In this document: positions 49,335 to 57,334 of the stretch, piece by piece
Layout of the letters: each line of letters opens with the position of its first letter
How positions within the stretch are numbered: the first letter of the stretch is position 1
Assembly (NCBI RefSeq): GCF_036855935.1
Contig: NZ_JASPFK010000001.1
Location: forward strand, 2,792,501 to 2,856,500
DNA from: Sphingomonas sp. LR60
GTDB taxonomy: Bacteria > Pseudomonadota > Alphaproteobacteria > Sphingomonadales > Sphingomonadaceae
Reading direction: 5' to 3'
Length of the DNA stretch: 64,000 bases
Notes under the pieces: model-generated
Databases searched by the model: none
The model's input: the letters and a program-made list of their open reading frames with translations, nothing else
What the model was told of the DNA's origin: nothing
Position numbers and translations under genes: made by a program

Positions 49335-49379
49335 ATACGGCAATACGGGCGTGGCGCAGCCAAGCCCGTATTGCCGTAT
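49335..49379. terminator. Perfect 16-bp inverted repeat after the EamA remnant
   Basis: ATACGGCAATACGGGC at 49335-49350 pairs perfectly with GCCCGTATTGCCGTAT at 49364-49379 across a 13-base loop, 8 bases after the EamA stop. Strong stem without a T-run; it could act as a bidirectional transcription block or be a small palindromic repeat unit. Confidence 0.6.
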
Positions 49380-49557
49380 GGGAACCTATAACCAGAAGCC
49401 GCGCCGCGGTCGGCCCCGGCAGCCTCTTGCTGGGAAGCTGCTTTCCCGAAATCTGTTCCCAATTGCAGTTTGCTGAAATTGGCAGATGACGACGGAGAAA
49501 CGGGGAAGCAGGATCGACCCGCACGAGCAGTTGCCGGAGTCACAGGCGGCCTCCTAA

Positions 49558-49812
49558 GACATCTATGGTCTGGTTTTTAAGACCACTGGCAGCGTAGCCA
49601 TCAACTTCTGGAGCAACGGTGATTTCGGAGGCGGCGTCAGCTACGGCGCGGGCTATACCGATGGGGGAACGGTACTGGGCCGTGCCGAAAGCATTCGAGT
49701 GGCAGTTGTTCCGGAACCAGCTTCTTGGTCGATGATGATCGTCGGATTTGCCGTTTCGGGCAGCGCGCTGCGCCTTCGCCGTCCACGCCAATTGAACGTC
49801 TCATTTGCTTAG
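49558..49812 (+). pseudogene. PEPxxWA-CTERM sorting-signal protein, C-terminal fragment
   Basis: 84 codons with no start codon, following an in-frame stop at 49555. The sequence IYGLVFKTTGSVAINFW, GRAESIRVAV, then VPEPASWSMMIVGFAVSGSALRLRRPR is the end of a secreted protein with a PEP-CTERM signal: PEP motif, transmembrane helix, basic tail. The rest of the gene is absent, so it is a remnant, probably lost in the same IS-driven rearrangements as its neighbours. Confidence 0.7.
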
Positions 49813-49879
49813 GCCAACACAGGAGAAACTGGGGCATGAGCCTCCATCTAACTTAGTGGTGGCTCCTGGCTCGCGCGGG

Positions 49880-49943
49880 CGAGGCATGTCCCTACCCTAC
49901 CATCACCCCAGTACCAGCCGGTGCATCTCGACTGACGAAGCCC
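49880..49943 (-). mobile_element. IS6-family end remnant (third copy)
   Basis: On the minus strand the segment begins GGGCTTCGTCAGTCGAG, continues ATGCACCGGCTGGTA and ends at ATGCCTCGCCCGCGCGAGCC, matching the right end and first codons of the transposase of IS6 copy 2 (GGCACCGTCAAAGCAAATGC, ATGCACCGGCTGGTA, MPRPR). Only this outer part remains. It marks the junction between the IS-rich region and the contractile-injection island. Confidence 0.6.
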
Positions 49944-49983
49944 TATTTCTTCTTGGTGAGCCGGGTTGCAGCTTGTTTCCGGT

Positions 49984-50355
49984 TCAGCCGTCGGCGACGC
50001 GCGGGGCCGCGGCGGCGGTCAGGCCGGCGAGAAGCGGGAAGCCGATAACGCCGTCGAAGGCGGTGACCGCGCTGGTCAGTCCAGCGCGGGTGGCGCGGCG
50101 CGCGGCGACGCGACCGATCCCCTCCAGCGAGGCGAAGACCGCCTCGGTCGCGGCGCGCTGCACGTCGATCAACGCCTCCGCCTCCTCGGCATCGATGTCG
50201 CCGCTTTCCAGCAATTGCGCGATGGTGGTGAGCGCGCGCGTCAGCTTCTGCGCCTCGTCCCCCGCCAGCGCGCGGATCGTGGCGCTGTCCTTGCGCAGCG
50301 ACGACAGGAACGCCCCGGCCATGCCAGCGGCGATCAGCGGAATGTCGAGCAGCAT
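49984..50355 (-). CDS. Small hydrophobic-ended protein of the eCIS-linked lysis cassette
   Basis: A 123-residue protein of no recognised family. The N-terminal segment LLDIPLIAAGMAGAFLSSL and the C-terminal FDGVIGFPLLAGLTAAAAP are hydrophobic; the middle is helical and charged (RALAGDEAQKLTRALTTIAQLLESGDIDAEEAEALIDVQRAA). Its ATG overlaps the lipoprotein stop (TGATG). As last gene of a cassette with an endolysin and a lipoprotein, it could be a holin-like or accessory factor; nothing in the sequence proves this. Confidence 0.6.
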   Translation of the reverse strand: MLLDIPLIAAGMAGAFLSSLRKDSATIRALAGDEAQKLTRALTTIAQLLESGDIDAEEAEALIDVQRAATEAVFASLEGIGRVAARRATRAGLTSAVTAFDGVIGFPLLAGLTAAAAPRVADG

Positions 50356-50819
50356 CAGCGGTCTCCGCGCGCGCGTTCGAGATCGGCGACCGCCGTGGTG
50401 GCGCGCGCCACCGCATCGGCGTCGAGCGCGATCGCCGCGGGCGCCATGCACAGGCCGAAGCGTCCGTCGGTTTGGGCCGACGCGCGCCGATGGCTTTCCG
50501 CGGCGCCGTCGATGGTGCGGCGCAATGCGTCGGCGGCGCGGCGCAACGATGCGTCGCGCGGATCGACGGCGGCGCGCGTGGCGATGGCGGTGGCCTGTTG
50601 TTGCATGGCCGCATAGCCCGGCTCGTTCGCGGCATAACCACACTCGGGCGCGGTCTTCGCGGGAAGCGCGTCGTAGAAGGACTGCGCCTGCGCGGCGAGT
50701 GCCGCATTCAGGCCGACCATCTGCGGATCGGACGCGAACGCCGGGGCGCCGATCTTGCCGCATCCTGCCAGCAGCAACACCGCCAGCGCCGCGGTGCGGC
50801 GAAGCTCAACCCTGTGCAT
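50355..50819 (-). CDS. Small lipoprotein of the lysis cassette (o-spanin-like position)
   Basis: A 154-residue protein with a lipoprotein signal ending LAVLLLAGCGK (lipobox Cys near residue 20). The mature part is Ala-rich and helical, with two further Cys residues. The start lies 14 bases inside the end of the endolysin gene, an overlap typical of phage lysis cassettes where an outer-membrane spanin lipoprotein follows the endolysin. No sequence similarity to a known spanin is visible; the role is inferred from lipidation and position. Confidence 0.65.
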   Translation of the reverse strand: MHRVELRRTAALAVLLLAGCGKIGAPAFASDPQMVGLNAALAAQAQSFYDALPAKTAPECGYAANEPGYAAMQQQATAIATRAAVDPRDASLRRAADALRRTIDGAAESHRRASAQTDGRFGLCMAPAAIALDADAVARATTAVADLERARGDR

Positions 50820-52134
50820 GGCGTGCGACCTCCCCGGCGTCGGACAAGGCGTAAAGCGCGGCCTCGGCCTGCCGGCGGCGGACCAGCCCGGGTAGCACCT
50901 TGCCGTCGTTGCGCACCCAGCGCGCGAATTCGGCGAGCGCGCCCGGCCAGTCGCCGGCGCGGTGGCGTCTGGTCAGCGTCGCCGAGCCGATCGCGCCGGT
51001 GTTGTAGTGGAAGGACACCAGCGCATCGAACTGGTTCTGCGTCGTGGGGGCGCCGGCCAGCGCCTGTCGCACCTGCTCCTCGTAGCGCTGGAGATGCGCG
51101 GCGAAGCGATCGTCGCATTGCTGCTGGGTCCAGACCAGCCCCTTGACGATGTCGCTGCCCGTCGTGCCCCAGCCGATCGTCCACGGCCGGCCGTTGCGGC
51201 TGCCGGGATCGGGATAAGCCTCGAAATGGCCATCGGAGTTGCGCCGCGCGCAACCCTCGAATTGATGGATCAGCGCAATGCCCTTGGGGGTGATCGTGAG
51301 CGCCCCGTCCTCGGCCGCGTCGTTCACCGCGACCGGCGCGATGGCCGGCGGCGCCTGTGCGGCGTCGGTCAGGGCGATCCACGTCTTCGGCCCGCAGATG
51401 CCGTCCGGGACCAGCGCATGCGCCAATTGCCACGCGCGCAGCGCCGCCTCGGTCTTCGGGCCAAAGCGCCCGTCAGCGCGGACCTCGAGCATGTCCTGCA
51501 TCGATTCGACCGCATCGCCTTCCTCGCCGCGGCGCAGCGTCGGGCGGCCCGCCGGATCGGCGAGCAGGATCGGCGGCGGCGGCGCACGACCGAGCAGCCA
51601 GCCGCTCACCGCGTCGCGGATGGCGGCCATGTCGAAACACGGATCGACCTTGCGCCCGGCCGGCAGCGCCCATTCCTTGTGCGCGACGCAGAAATCGGAC
51701 GACGCGCCGATCTGGCGCAGCAGCGCCGCAACGCCGCGTTCATAGGCGTCGCGCTGCACCTCCGGCCACGGGTCGGCGGGGTTGCCGCTATGCTCCGCCT
51801 CGATCCCGATGAAGCTGGCGTTGCCGGCGGTGATGTCACGGAAGCGGCCGATGCCGGCGTGGTTCGCGCGTCCGGCGGCGACCAGATAGAAAGTGCCGTC
51901 GCGGCCGAGACCGAGGTTCGCCAGCGGCCCGCGCAGATCGGGCCGGCCGTTCAGCAGCACGTTCAGCGTCGGCATGTTGCCGGGCTGCGGCGTCCCGGTG
52001 TGGTGGCACATGACGCCGCGCACCGTGCCCATCTCCGCCCGGCCGCGGTCGCGCCAGCCGTCGCATTCCGCCACCTTCAACCCGGCCGCCAGCAACACCT
52101 CGGCCATCCATGTCAGATGATATGCCATCGTCAC
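50806..52134 (-). CDS. Three-domain endolysin: amidase_2 + PG-binding + GH24 lysozyme
   Basis: A 442-residue peptidoglycan hydrolase without a signal peptide. Residues ~30-180: zinc amidase (His in MCHHTG, NHAG and VAHKEW; Asp in KVDPCFDM). Residues ~205-265: peptidoglycan-binding repeat (GDAVESMQDMLEVRADGRFGP ... DGICGPKTW). Residues ~290-435: GH24 lysozyme with catalytic Glu in IHQFEGC and the PWTIGWGTTG strand, plus FDALVSFHYNTG. It thus cuts both the peptide-glycan amide and the glycan chain. Lack of a signal implies release through a holin-like pore or after cell damage. It sits divergent from the contractile-injection operon. An alternative ATG lies two codons in. Confidence 0.85.
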   Translation of the reverse strand: MTMAYHLTWMAEVLLAAGLKVAECDGWRDRGRAEMGTVRGVMCHHTGTPQPGNMPTLNVLLNGRPDLRGPLANLGLGRDGTFYLVAAGRANHAGIGRFRDITAGNASFIGIEAEHSGNPADPWPEVQRDAYERGVAALLRQIGASSDFCVAHKEWALPAGRKVDPCFDMAAIRDAVSGWLLGRAPPPPILLADPAGRPTLRRGEEGDAVESMQDMLEVRADGRFGPKTEAALRAWQLAHALVPDGICGPKTWIALTDAAQAPPAIAPVAVNDAAEDGALTITPKGIALIHQFEGCARRNSDGHFEAYPDPGSRNGRPWTIGWGTTGSDIVKGLVWTQQQCDDRFAAHLQRYEEQVRQALAGAPTTQNQFDALVSFHYNTGAIGSATLTRRHRAGDWPGALAEFARWVRNDGKVLPGLVRRRQAEAALYALSDAGEVARHAQG

Positions 52135-52151
52135 GCCCCCTCCCCGTTCGC

Positions 52152-53630
52152 TTATGCCCCCAGCCCGCCGACTGCGGCCGGCAGTTCGTCGTCATGCGTC
52201 GCCTCGTCGTCGTTCAGGTCGAAGCCGCCCGCGCCGACCTCGACATCGTCGTCGGCGACGGGATTGTCGTTCACCGCCGGCGCGCCGGGCGGCTGCGTCG
52301 CGGCCGGGGTCCGCGGCGACGGCGCTGTCGGCAGCAGTGGCGGCGGCGGTTCGCGAAAGTCGCGTTGTGCCCGCGAACCCGCCATCTTCGCATTGAATTC
52401 AGCCGTCTTCTCACCGGCCTTTTCCAGCATGTCCGGCACCAGTCGTTCGGAGAAGCCGGCGAAGAAACCCGCGATCAGCGGCGACAGCAGCACATCGGTG
52501 CTGAGCTTGAACTGCACCACGCCACCCTTGATGAGCGCGATCAGCACAGCGCCGCCGATCGCACCGATCGTGACGCGCAGCACCGCGTCCATCAGATTGG
52601 CGGTGCGCAGAAGGTCCGGCAGCACGGTGCGCCCACGGATCGCCAGCGAGATCGAGAAGAACGCGCCGACCGCGCCGGCCGCGCAGCCGCGCCACATGTC
52701 GATGCCAACGCCGTACCCGCCCGCCACCGGCACGCCGGGCGTCTGCGGCCAGATCAGGATCGCGAACAGCGGGATCGCGATCACCGCGAACACCAGCGCG
52801 GTGCGCAACACGGTCGTCGGACGGTGTGCGGTGGCCAGCGCCAGCCCGACCGCCCCCGCCATCCCCAGCGCGATTAGCCCGACCGCCGCGCTGCGGCTGA
52901 CGCCCAGGTCGGCGGTCGACAGGTTGGGCGCGAACCACAGCAGCGTCGCCCAGCCAAGCACCGCGACCAGCGGCACCGCGACCACCGCGAACAACAGGCC
53001 GTTGCCGATCCGCGGGGTCCATCGGCCCGCCGCCGCCAGTCCACCACCGATCGCCGCGACCACCAGCAGCAGGACCACCGCCAGCATCCCGCGCCCCTGC
53101 AACTTCACGTCGTTGGCGCCGCTGGCCGGCAGCAGCGAGGACAGCAGCCAGGCGGTGAACAGCGCAAACAGCGCGGTGGCGAAGGCGGTCAGCAGATATT
53201 CGAAGCGCGCCGCGGCGACGCGCTCACCGACGATGTCGCTCCTGATCTTCTCCAGCAGCAATTGCGCACCGGGCACGTCGTCCTCGAACGCCTGCACCAG
53301 CGCGCCGCTGACGCGCCGGTCCTGAAACAGCGCCTTGGCCTCCAGTCGCCGAACATCACGCTCGCCAAACAGCCCATGCGGGGTCGCGTGACGCCATTCC
53401 CGCGTCAGCCCGTCGATATCGTCGCGCAGCGGCAACAGCGGGGCGAGCGCACGCCGCTGCTGGTCAGCCCTGGCGAGGTCGTCGGCGAATTGCACCAGCA
53501 CGCGATTGTCGCTTTGGTAGACGACATATTCGCCGTCCTTGCGCTGATAGATCGTGACGACGGGCAGGCCGCTGGGATCGAGCAGACCGGGGCGGATCGC
53601 GGCGACGCGGCCGCCATCAAGCGCGGGCAT
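52152..53630 (-). CDS. Polytopic membrane protein linked to eCIS lysis cassette
   Basis: A 492-residue protein of unknown function. Residues 1-150 are soluble and charged (TIYQRKDGEYVVYQSDNRVL, RRLEAKALFQDRRVSGAL). About eight to nine hydrophobic segments follow (for example FEYLLTAFATALFALFTAWL, MLAVVLLLVVAAIGGG, LLFAVVAVPLVAVLGWATLL). A conserved-looking IAGFFAGFSERLVPDML then leads into an acidic/proline-rich disordered tail. It is the first gene of the leftward cassette, 18 bases before the endolysin. It may anchor injection particles or form the lysis pore. Confidence 0.65.
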   Translation of the reverse strand: MPALDGGRVAAIRPGLLDPSGLPVVTIYQRKDGEYVVYQSDNRVLVQFADDLARADQQRRALAPLLPLRDDIDGLTREWRHATPHGLFGERDVRRLEAKALFQDRRVSGALVQAFEDDVPGAQLLLEKIRSDIVGERVAAARFEYLLTAFATALFALFTAWLLSSLLPASGANDVKLQGRGMLAVVLLLVVAAIGGGLAAAGRWTPRIGNGLLFAVVAVPLVAVLGWATLLWFAPNLSTADLGVSRSAAVGLIALGMAGAVGLALATAHRPTTVLRTALVFAVIAIPLFAILIWPQTPGVPVAGGYGVGIDMWRGCAAGAVGAFFSISLAIRGRTVLPDLLRTANLMDAVLRVTIGAIGGAVLIALIKGGVVQFKLSTDVLLSPLIAGFFAGFSERLVPDMLEKAGEKTAEFNAKMAGSRAQRDFREPPPPLLPTAPSPRTPAATQPPGAPAVNDNPVADDDVEVGAGGFDLNDDEATHDDELPAAVGGLGA

Positions 53631-54298
53631 CTGACGCCTCGACGTGCACGACGCGGGTCAGAAGTTGACGGTTACGGCCGTCCGTTATCGAAAGATATGT
53701 CACTCGTCCCACCCCCGATATCAACACGAGGACGACGCAGTTCGGCTGCGCTCGTCGGGCGACCTGACGTGTGGAATGATCCTAACGCCGGGGCTCGTCA
53801 ATGGACTTCCGCTTACAGTAAGGAATCACCCTTGCAGTCGTAGACAAACAGGCGTCTTTACATTGCCACCCTAGATCGATTTCTACATGTTGCATCTGTC
53901 CGATAAGATAACATACTTTATTAAAATACGGTTATCTGGATGGGAGACTCATTGGCTTTCGCTTGGTTTCGGCGTTTCGGGGGTAAACTCTGATCATCAA
54001 TATCAATATTGTAGATGTGTCGATTTGATGATCTAATTAGCAAACCGGTACCGAGTCGTTGTTGCCACGAACCCGTGGCGATCACGAAACAGCGACAGGC
54101 TGCGGTTATATTCGGTTTCGGACGAGCCATGTGCCCGAGCCATTCGGCGCATACGCCTGATCATCGATCCGCCGCCGACCTGATCGTCGCGCTCTTCGTA
54201 GCGGCGCGGTGATTGTTGCGCCGTGCGTCCGGGCGACCATTGCGTCGCCCCGAACGGCGAGTTGCACGCGTAACCAACGGTGTGAGGGAGGGGCGGCG
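53631..54298. promoter_or_regulatory. Divergent control region of the eCIS and lysis operons
   Basis: About 670 bases without a gene and with an AT-rich core (about 53870-54050) unlike the rest of the window. Within it AGATAAC (53906-53912) and GTTATCT (53931-53937) form a perfect inverted repeat around an 18-base AT-rich spacer, and an 8-base palindrome CAATATTG lies at 54004-54011. These are plausible operators or AT-rich silencer targets controlling both directions. No promoter could be fixed. Confidence 0.5.
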
Positions 54299-56056
54299 AT
54301 GCCAGTCGCAGTGAGCTATCCGGGCGTCTATATCGCGGAGGTGCCGAGCGGCGTGCGAACGATCACCGGGGTCGCGACTGCGATCGCCGCGTTCGTAGGG
54401 CGCACCGTCTCCGGGCCGATCAACACGCCGGTCGTCGTCAACAGCTTCGGCGATTTCGAGCGGCAGTTCGGCGGCCTGGCGGTGGACCGGCCGCTGGGTT
54501 ACGCGGTGCGCGACTTCTACCTGAACGGTGGCGGACAGGCGTTGATCGTGCGGCTGTATCGCGATCCCGCCGCCGCGACCGACGCGACCGCGACGCTGTC
54601 CGTCGACGGACTGACGCTGGCGGCGGCCAGCCCTGGCACCTGGGGCCGCGGGCTGCGCGCCGCCATCGACGCGAACGTGTCGGACGAGGTGCACGCGCGG
54701 TTGGGGCTGGCGGCGGGCGACGCGCTGTTCAACCTGACGGTCCGCTACGGTTCGACGACCGAGCGGTTCCTGAACGTGACGGTGGCCGACAGCGCGCGGC
54801 GCATCGACCGGGTGCTGGCCGCGGAATCGTCGCTGGTGCGCTGGAGGTCCGATACCGCGCCGGGGGCGGGCGACAAGCTGCCGCTGCTCGGCAAGGCGAC
54901 CGCCGCGGGCCAGACGCTGGCGGCGGCGCAGGCGGCCACGCCGCCCGTGCCAGCGACGATCGACAAGGCGCGCGACGATCTGGCCGAGGCGACGGCGCTG
55001 CTGTCCGACCCGACCACGCAGGCCGAAGCCGATCTGGCCGCGGCGATGAAGACCGGCGACCTGACCAAGGTCGCGACGGCACGCGCCGCGGTGCAGACCG
55101 CCGAAGCGGCGATGAAGGGCGATGACGGTCAGCCGCTGAACGACGCGGCCTATATCGGCACGCAGGCGGACCAGACCGGCTTGTACGCGCTGGACCGCGC
55201 CGACCTGTTCAACCTGCTGTGCGTCCCGCCCGACGTGCGCGGCACCAGCACGACCGCGCCGGTATGGCAGGCGGCGATGGCCTGTTGCGCGGCGCGGCGC
55301 GCGATGTTGCTGGTCGATGCGCCGTTCGAATGGAGCGCCAATCCCGTGACCGCATCCGCGGCGGCGGTGGCGGGGTTGCCCGCGCTGGGGCTGAACGGCG
55401 AGGCGGCACGCAATGCCGCGCTGTATTTTCCGCCGCTGCTGGAAGCCGATCCGCTGCGCGACGGGCAGATCGACCAGTTCGTGCCGTGCGGCGCGGTGGC
55501 GGGGATCATGGCGCGCACCGACGCGACGCGCGGCGTGTGGAAGGCGCCGGCCGGGCTGGATGCCGCGATCAACGGCGTCCAGGGGTTGCAGTTCAGGCTG
55601 AGCGATGCCGAGAACGGGATGCTGAACCCGTTGGGCATCAACGCGCTGCGCGCCTTTCCCACCAGCGGCCGCGTGGTGTGGGGCGCGCGCACGCTGCGCG
55701 GTGCCGACCAGCTGGGCGACGAATATAAGTATGTCTCCGTCCGCCGCACCGCGCTGTTCATCGAGGAGAGCCTGTACCGCGGCACGCAATGGGTGGTGTT
55801 CGAGCCGAACGACGAACCCTTGTGGTCGCAGATCCGGCTGAACGTCGGCGCGTTCATGAACGGGCTGTTCCGGCAGGGCGCATTCCAGGGGAAGACCCCG
55901 GCCGAGGCGTATTTCGTCAAATGCGACAAGGAAACCACGCCGCAGAACGACATCAACCTGGGGATCGTCAACGTCATGGTCGGCTTCGCGCCGCTGAAGC
56001 CGGCGGAGTTCGTGATCGTCCGGCTGCAGCAGATCGCCGGCCAGATCCAGCTCTAA
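54299..56056 (+). CDS. eCIS contractile sheath protein (phage tail sheath family)
   Basis: A 585-residue tail-sheath protein. The N-terminus YPGVYIAEVPSGVRTITGVATAIAAFVGRT is the hallmark of phage and Afp-type sheaths. The C-terminal conserved sheath domain includes GRVVWGARTLRG, YKYVSVRRTALFIEESLYRGTQWVVFEPNDEPLW and the final NVMVGFAPLKPAEFVIVRLQQIAGQ. A central insertion (about residues 205-290) is Ala-rich and variable. The ATG at 54299 follows GGGAGGGGCGGCG. It is the first gene of the rightward injection operon and polymerises around the tube. Confidence 0.92.
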   Translation: MPVAVSYPGVYIAEVPSGVRTITGVATAIAAFVGRTVSGPINTPVVVNSFGDFERQFGGLAVDRPLGYAVRDFYLNGGGQALIVRLYRDPAAATDATATLSVDGLTLAAASPGTWGRGLRAAIDANVSDEVHARLGLAAGDALFNLTVRYGSTTERFLNVTVADSARRIDRVLAAESSLVRWRSDTAPGAGDKLPLLGKATAAGQTLAAAQAATPPVPATIDKARDDLAEATALLSDPTTQAEADLAAAMKTGDLTKVATARAAVQTAEAAMKGDDGQPLNDAAYIGTQADQTGLYALDRADLFNLLCVPPDVRGTSTTAPVWQAAMACCAARRAMLLVDAPFEWSANPVTASAAAVAGLPALGLNGEAARNAALYFPPLLEADPLRDGQIDQFVPCGAVAGIMARTDATRGVWKAPAGLDAAINGVQGLQFRLSDAENGMLNPLGINALRAFPTSGRVVWGARTLRGADQLGDEYKYVSVRRTALFIEESLYRGTQWVVFEPNDEPLWSQIRLNVGAFMNGLFRQGAFQGKTPAEAYFVKCDKETTPQNDINLGIVNVMVGFAPLKPAEFVIVRLQQIAGQIQL

Positions 56057-56071
56057 GGGGGAGACACCGTC

Positions 56072-56599
56072 ATGGCACAGTTCAGCGTCAACGCAGCGCG
56101 GTTCGACCCGTACAAGAACTTCAAGTTCCGCGTGAAATGGGACGGGCGCTACGTCGCGGGGATCAGCAAGGTCACCGGCCTGAAACGCACAACCGAAGTG
56201 GTCAAGCATCGCGAGGGCGGCGACCCGTCGAGCAGCCGCAAGTCGCCGGGCCGCACCGAATTCGACGCGATCACGCTGGAACGCGGGGTGACGCACGACG
56301 TGGATTTCGAGCAATGGGCCAACAAGATCTGGAACTATGCCTCCGGGCTGGGCGCGGAGACATCGCTGAAGGATTTCCGCAAGGACCTGATCGTCGAGGT
56401 CTATAACGAGGCGGGACAGGTCGCGCTGGCGTACAAACTGTTCCGGTGCTGGGTGTCGGAATATCAGGCGCTGCCCGATCTCGACGCCAACGCCAATGCG
56501 ATCGCGATCCAGCACATCAAGCTGGAAACCGAGGGCTGGGAACGCGATTACGATGTCGCCGAGCCCGCCGAGCCGACCTTCACCGAACCGGCCGCGTAG
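56072..56599 (+). CDS. eCIS inner tube protein (phage tail tube-like)
   Basis: A 175-residue protein of the T4 gp19-like tail-tube family used by Afp, PVC and MAC particles: FDPYKNFKFRVKWDGRYVAGISKVTGLKRTTEVVKHREGGD, RKSPGRTEFDAITLERGVTHD, WANKIWNY, YKLFRCWVSEYQALPDLDANANAIAIQHIKLE. Hexameric rings of it form the tube through which cargo is carried. It starts 15 bases after the sheath gene. Confidence 0.92.
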   Translation: MAQFSVNAARFDPYKNFKFRVKWDGRYVAGISKVTGLKRTTEVVKHREGGDPSSSRKSPGRTEFDAITLERGVTHDVDFEQWANKIWNYASGLGAETSLKDFRKDLIVEVYNEAGQVALAYKLFRCWVSEYQALPDLDANANAIAIQHIKLETEGWERDYDVAEPAEPTFTEPAA

Positions 56600-56605
56600 G
56601 CGGCG

Positions 56606-57334
56606 ATGACCCTGCCCGACCCCGCCCGCCTGCTCGACGCCTGGGAGCGCGGCCTGCACCTGCCGGTGCAGCGGCGCGCGGTGGCGCTGCTGGCCGCGCT
56701 CACGCCCGACAGCAGCGAGGCGGCGATCGCCGCGCTGCCGCTGGGGGTACGCGATGCCTTGTTGCTGGACCTGCGCGTGGCGTTGTTCGGCGCGGATCTG
56801 GCGACGGTGGTGGCGTGCCCGGCATGCGGCGAAACGCTGGAAGCGGGCTTCGCGGTCGACGACGTGCGGGTCGCGACGCCCGCGGCGCCGGTGCCGCCGG
56901 TCGCGGTCACGGGTTATCGCATCGCCTATCGCCCGCCGGCGAGCGCGGACCTGTCGGCGATCCCGGCGGGCGCGAATGCGGCGCAGGCGCGCGCCACGCT
57001 GCTGGCGCGGTGCGTGACGGTGCACGACGATGCCGGAAACCCGCGCGACATCGCGACGCTGCCCGCGGCGGCGGTGCCGGCGATCGTCGCGGGGATGGCG
57101 CAGGCCGATCCGCAGGCGGTGGTCGAATTGAAACTGGACTGTTCGGCGTGCGGGCACGGCTTCGTCGCGATCCTTGACATCGCCGCCTATCTGCTGCGCG
57201 AGGTCCATCACTGGGCGGAGCGGATGCTGCGCGACGTCGACCGGCTGGCGCGCGCCTATCACTGGCGCGAGGCCGATATCCTCGCGCTAGGGCCGGTGCG
57301 GCGCGCACTGTACCTGGAGCTTGTGGGAGGATGA
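56606..57334 (+). CDS. eCIS baseplate-associated zinc-ribbon protein (T4 gp26/baseplate-like)
   Basis: A 242-residue protein with two CxxC pairs (VACPACGE and LDCSACGH) that probably form a zinc site, and a C-terminal helical region ADILALGPVRRALYLELVG. It matches the short baseplate proteins found between the tube and later genes in contractile injection loci. It starts 6 bases after the tube gene and overlaps the next gene by 4 bases. Confidence 0.7.
   Translation: MTLPDPARLLDAWERGLHLPVQRRAVALLAALTPDSSEAAIAALPLGVRDALLLDLRVALFGADLATVVACPACGETLEAGFAVDDVRVATPAAPVPPVAVTGYRIAYRPPASADLSAIPAGANAAQARATLLARCVTVHDDAGNPRDIATLPAAAVPAIVAGMAQADPQAVVELKLDCSACGHGFVAILDIAAYLLREVHHWAERMLRDVDRLARAYHWREADILALGPVRRALYLELVGG

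Noticed and set aside
50962..53325. A 787-codon rightward frame antisense to the endolysin and membrane protein genes
   Set aside because: No recognisable motif; the leftward genes have clear domains, overlaps and ribosome binding sites.
54161..57262. A 1033-codon leftward open frame antisense to the sheath, tube and baseplate genes
   Set aside because: It is Arg/Gly/His-rich with no domain, and arises from high GC in the real genes on the other strand.
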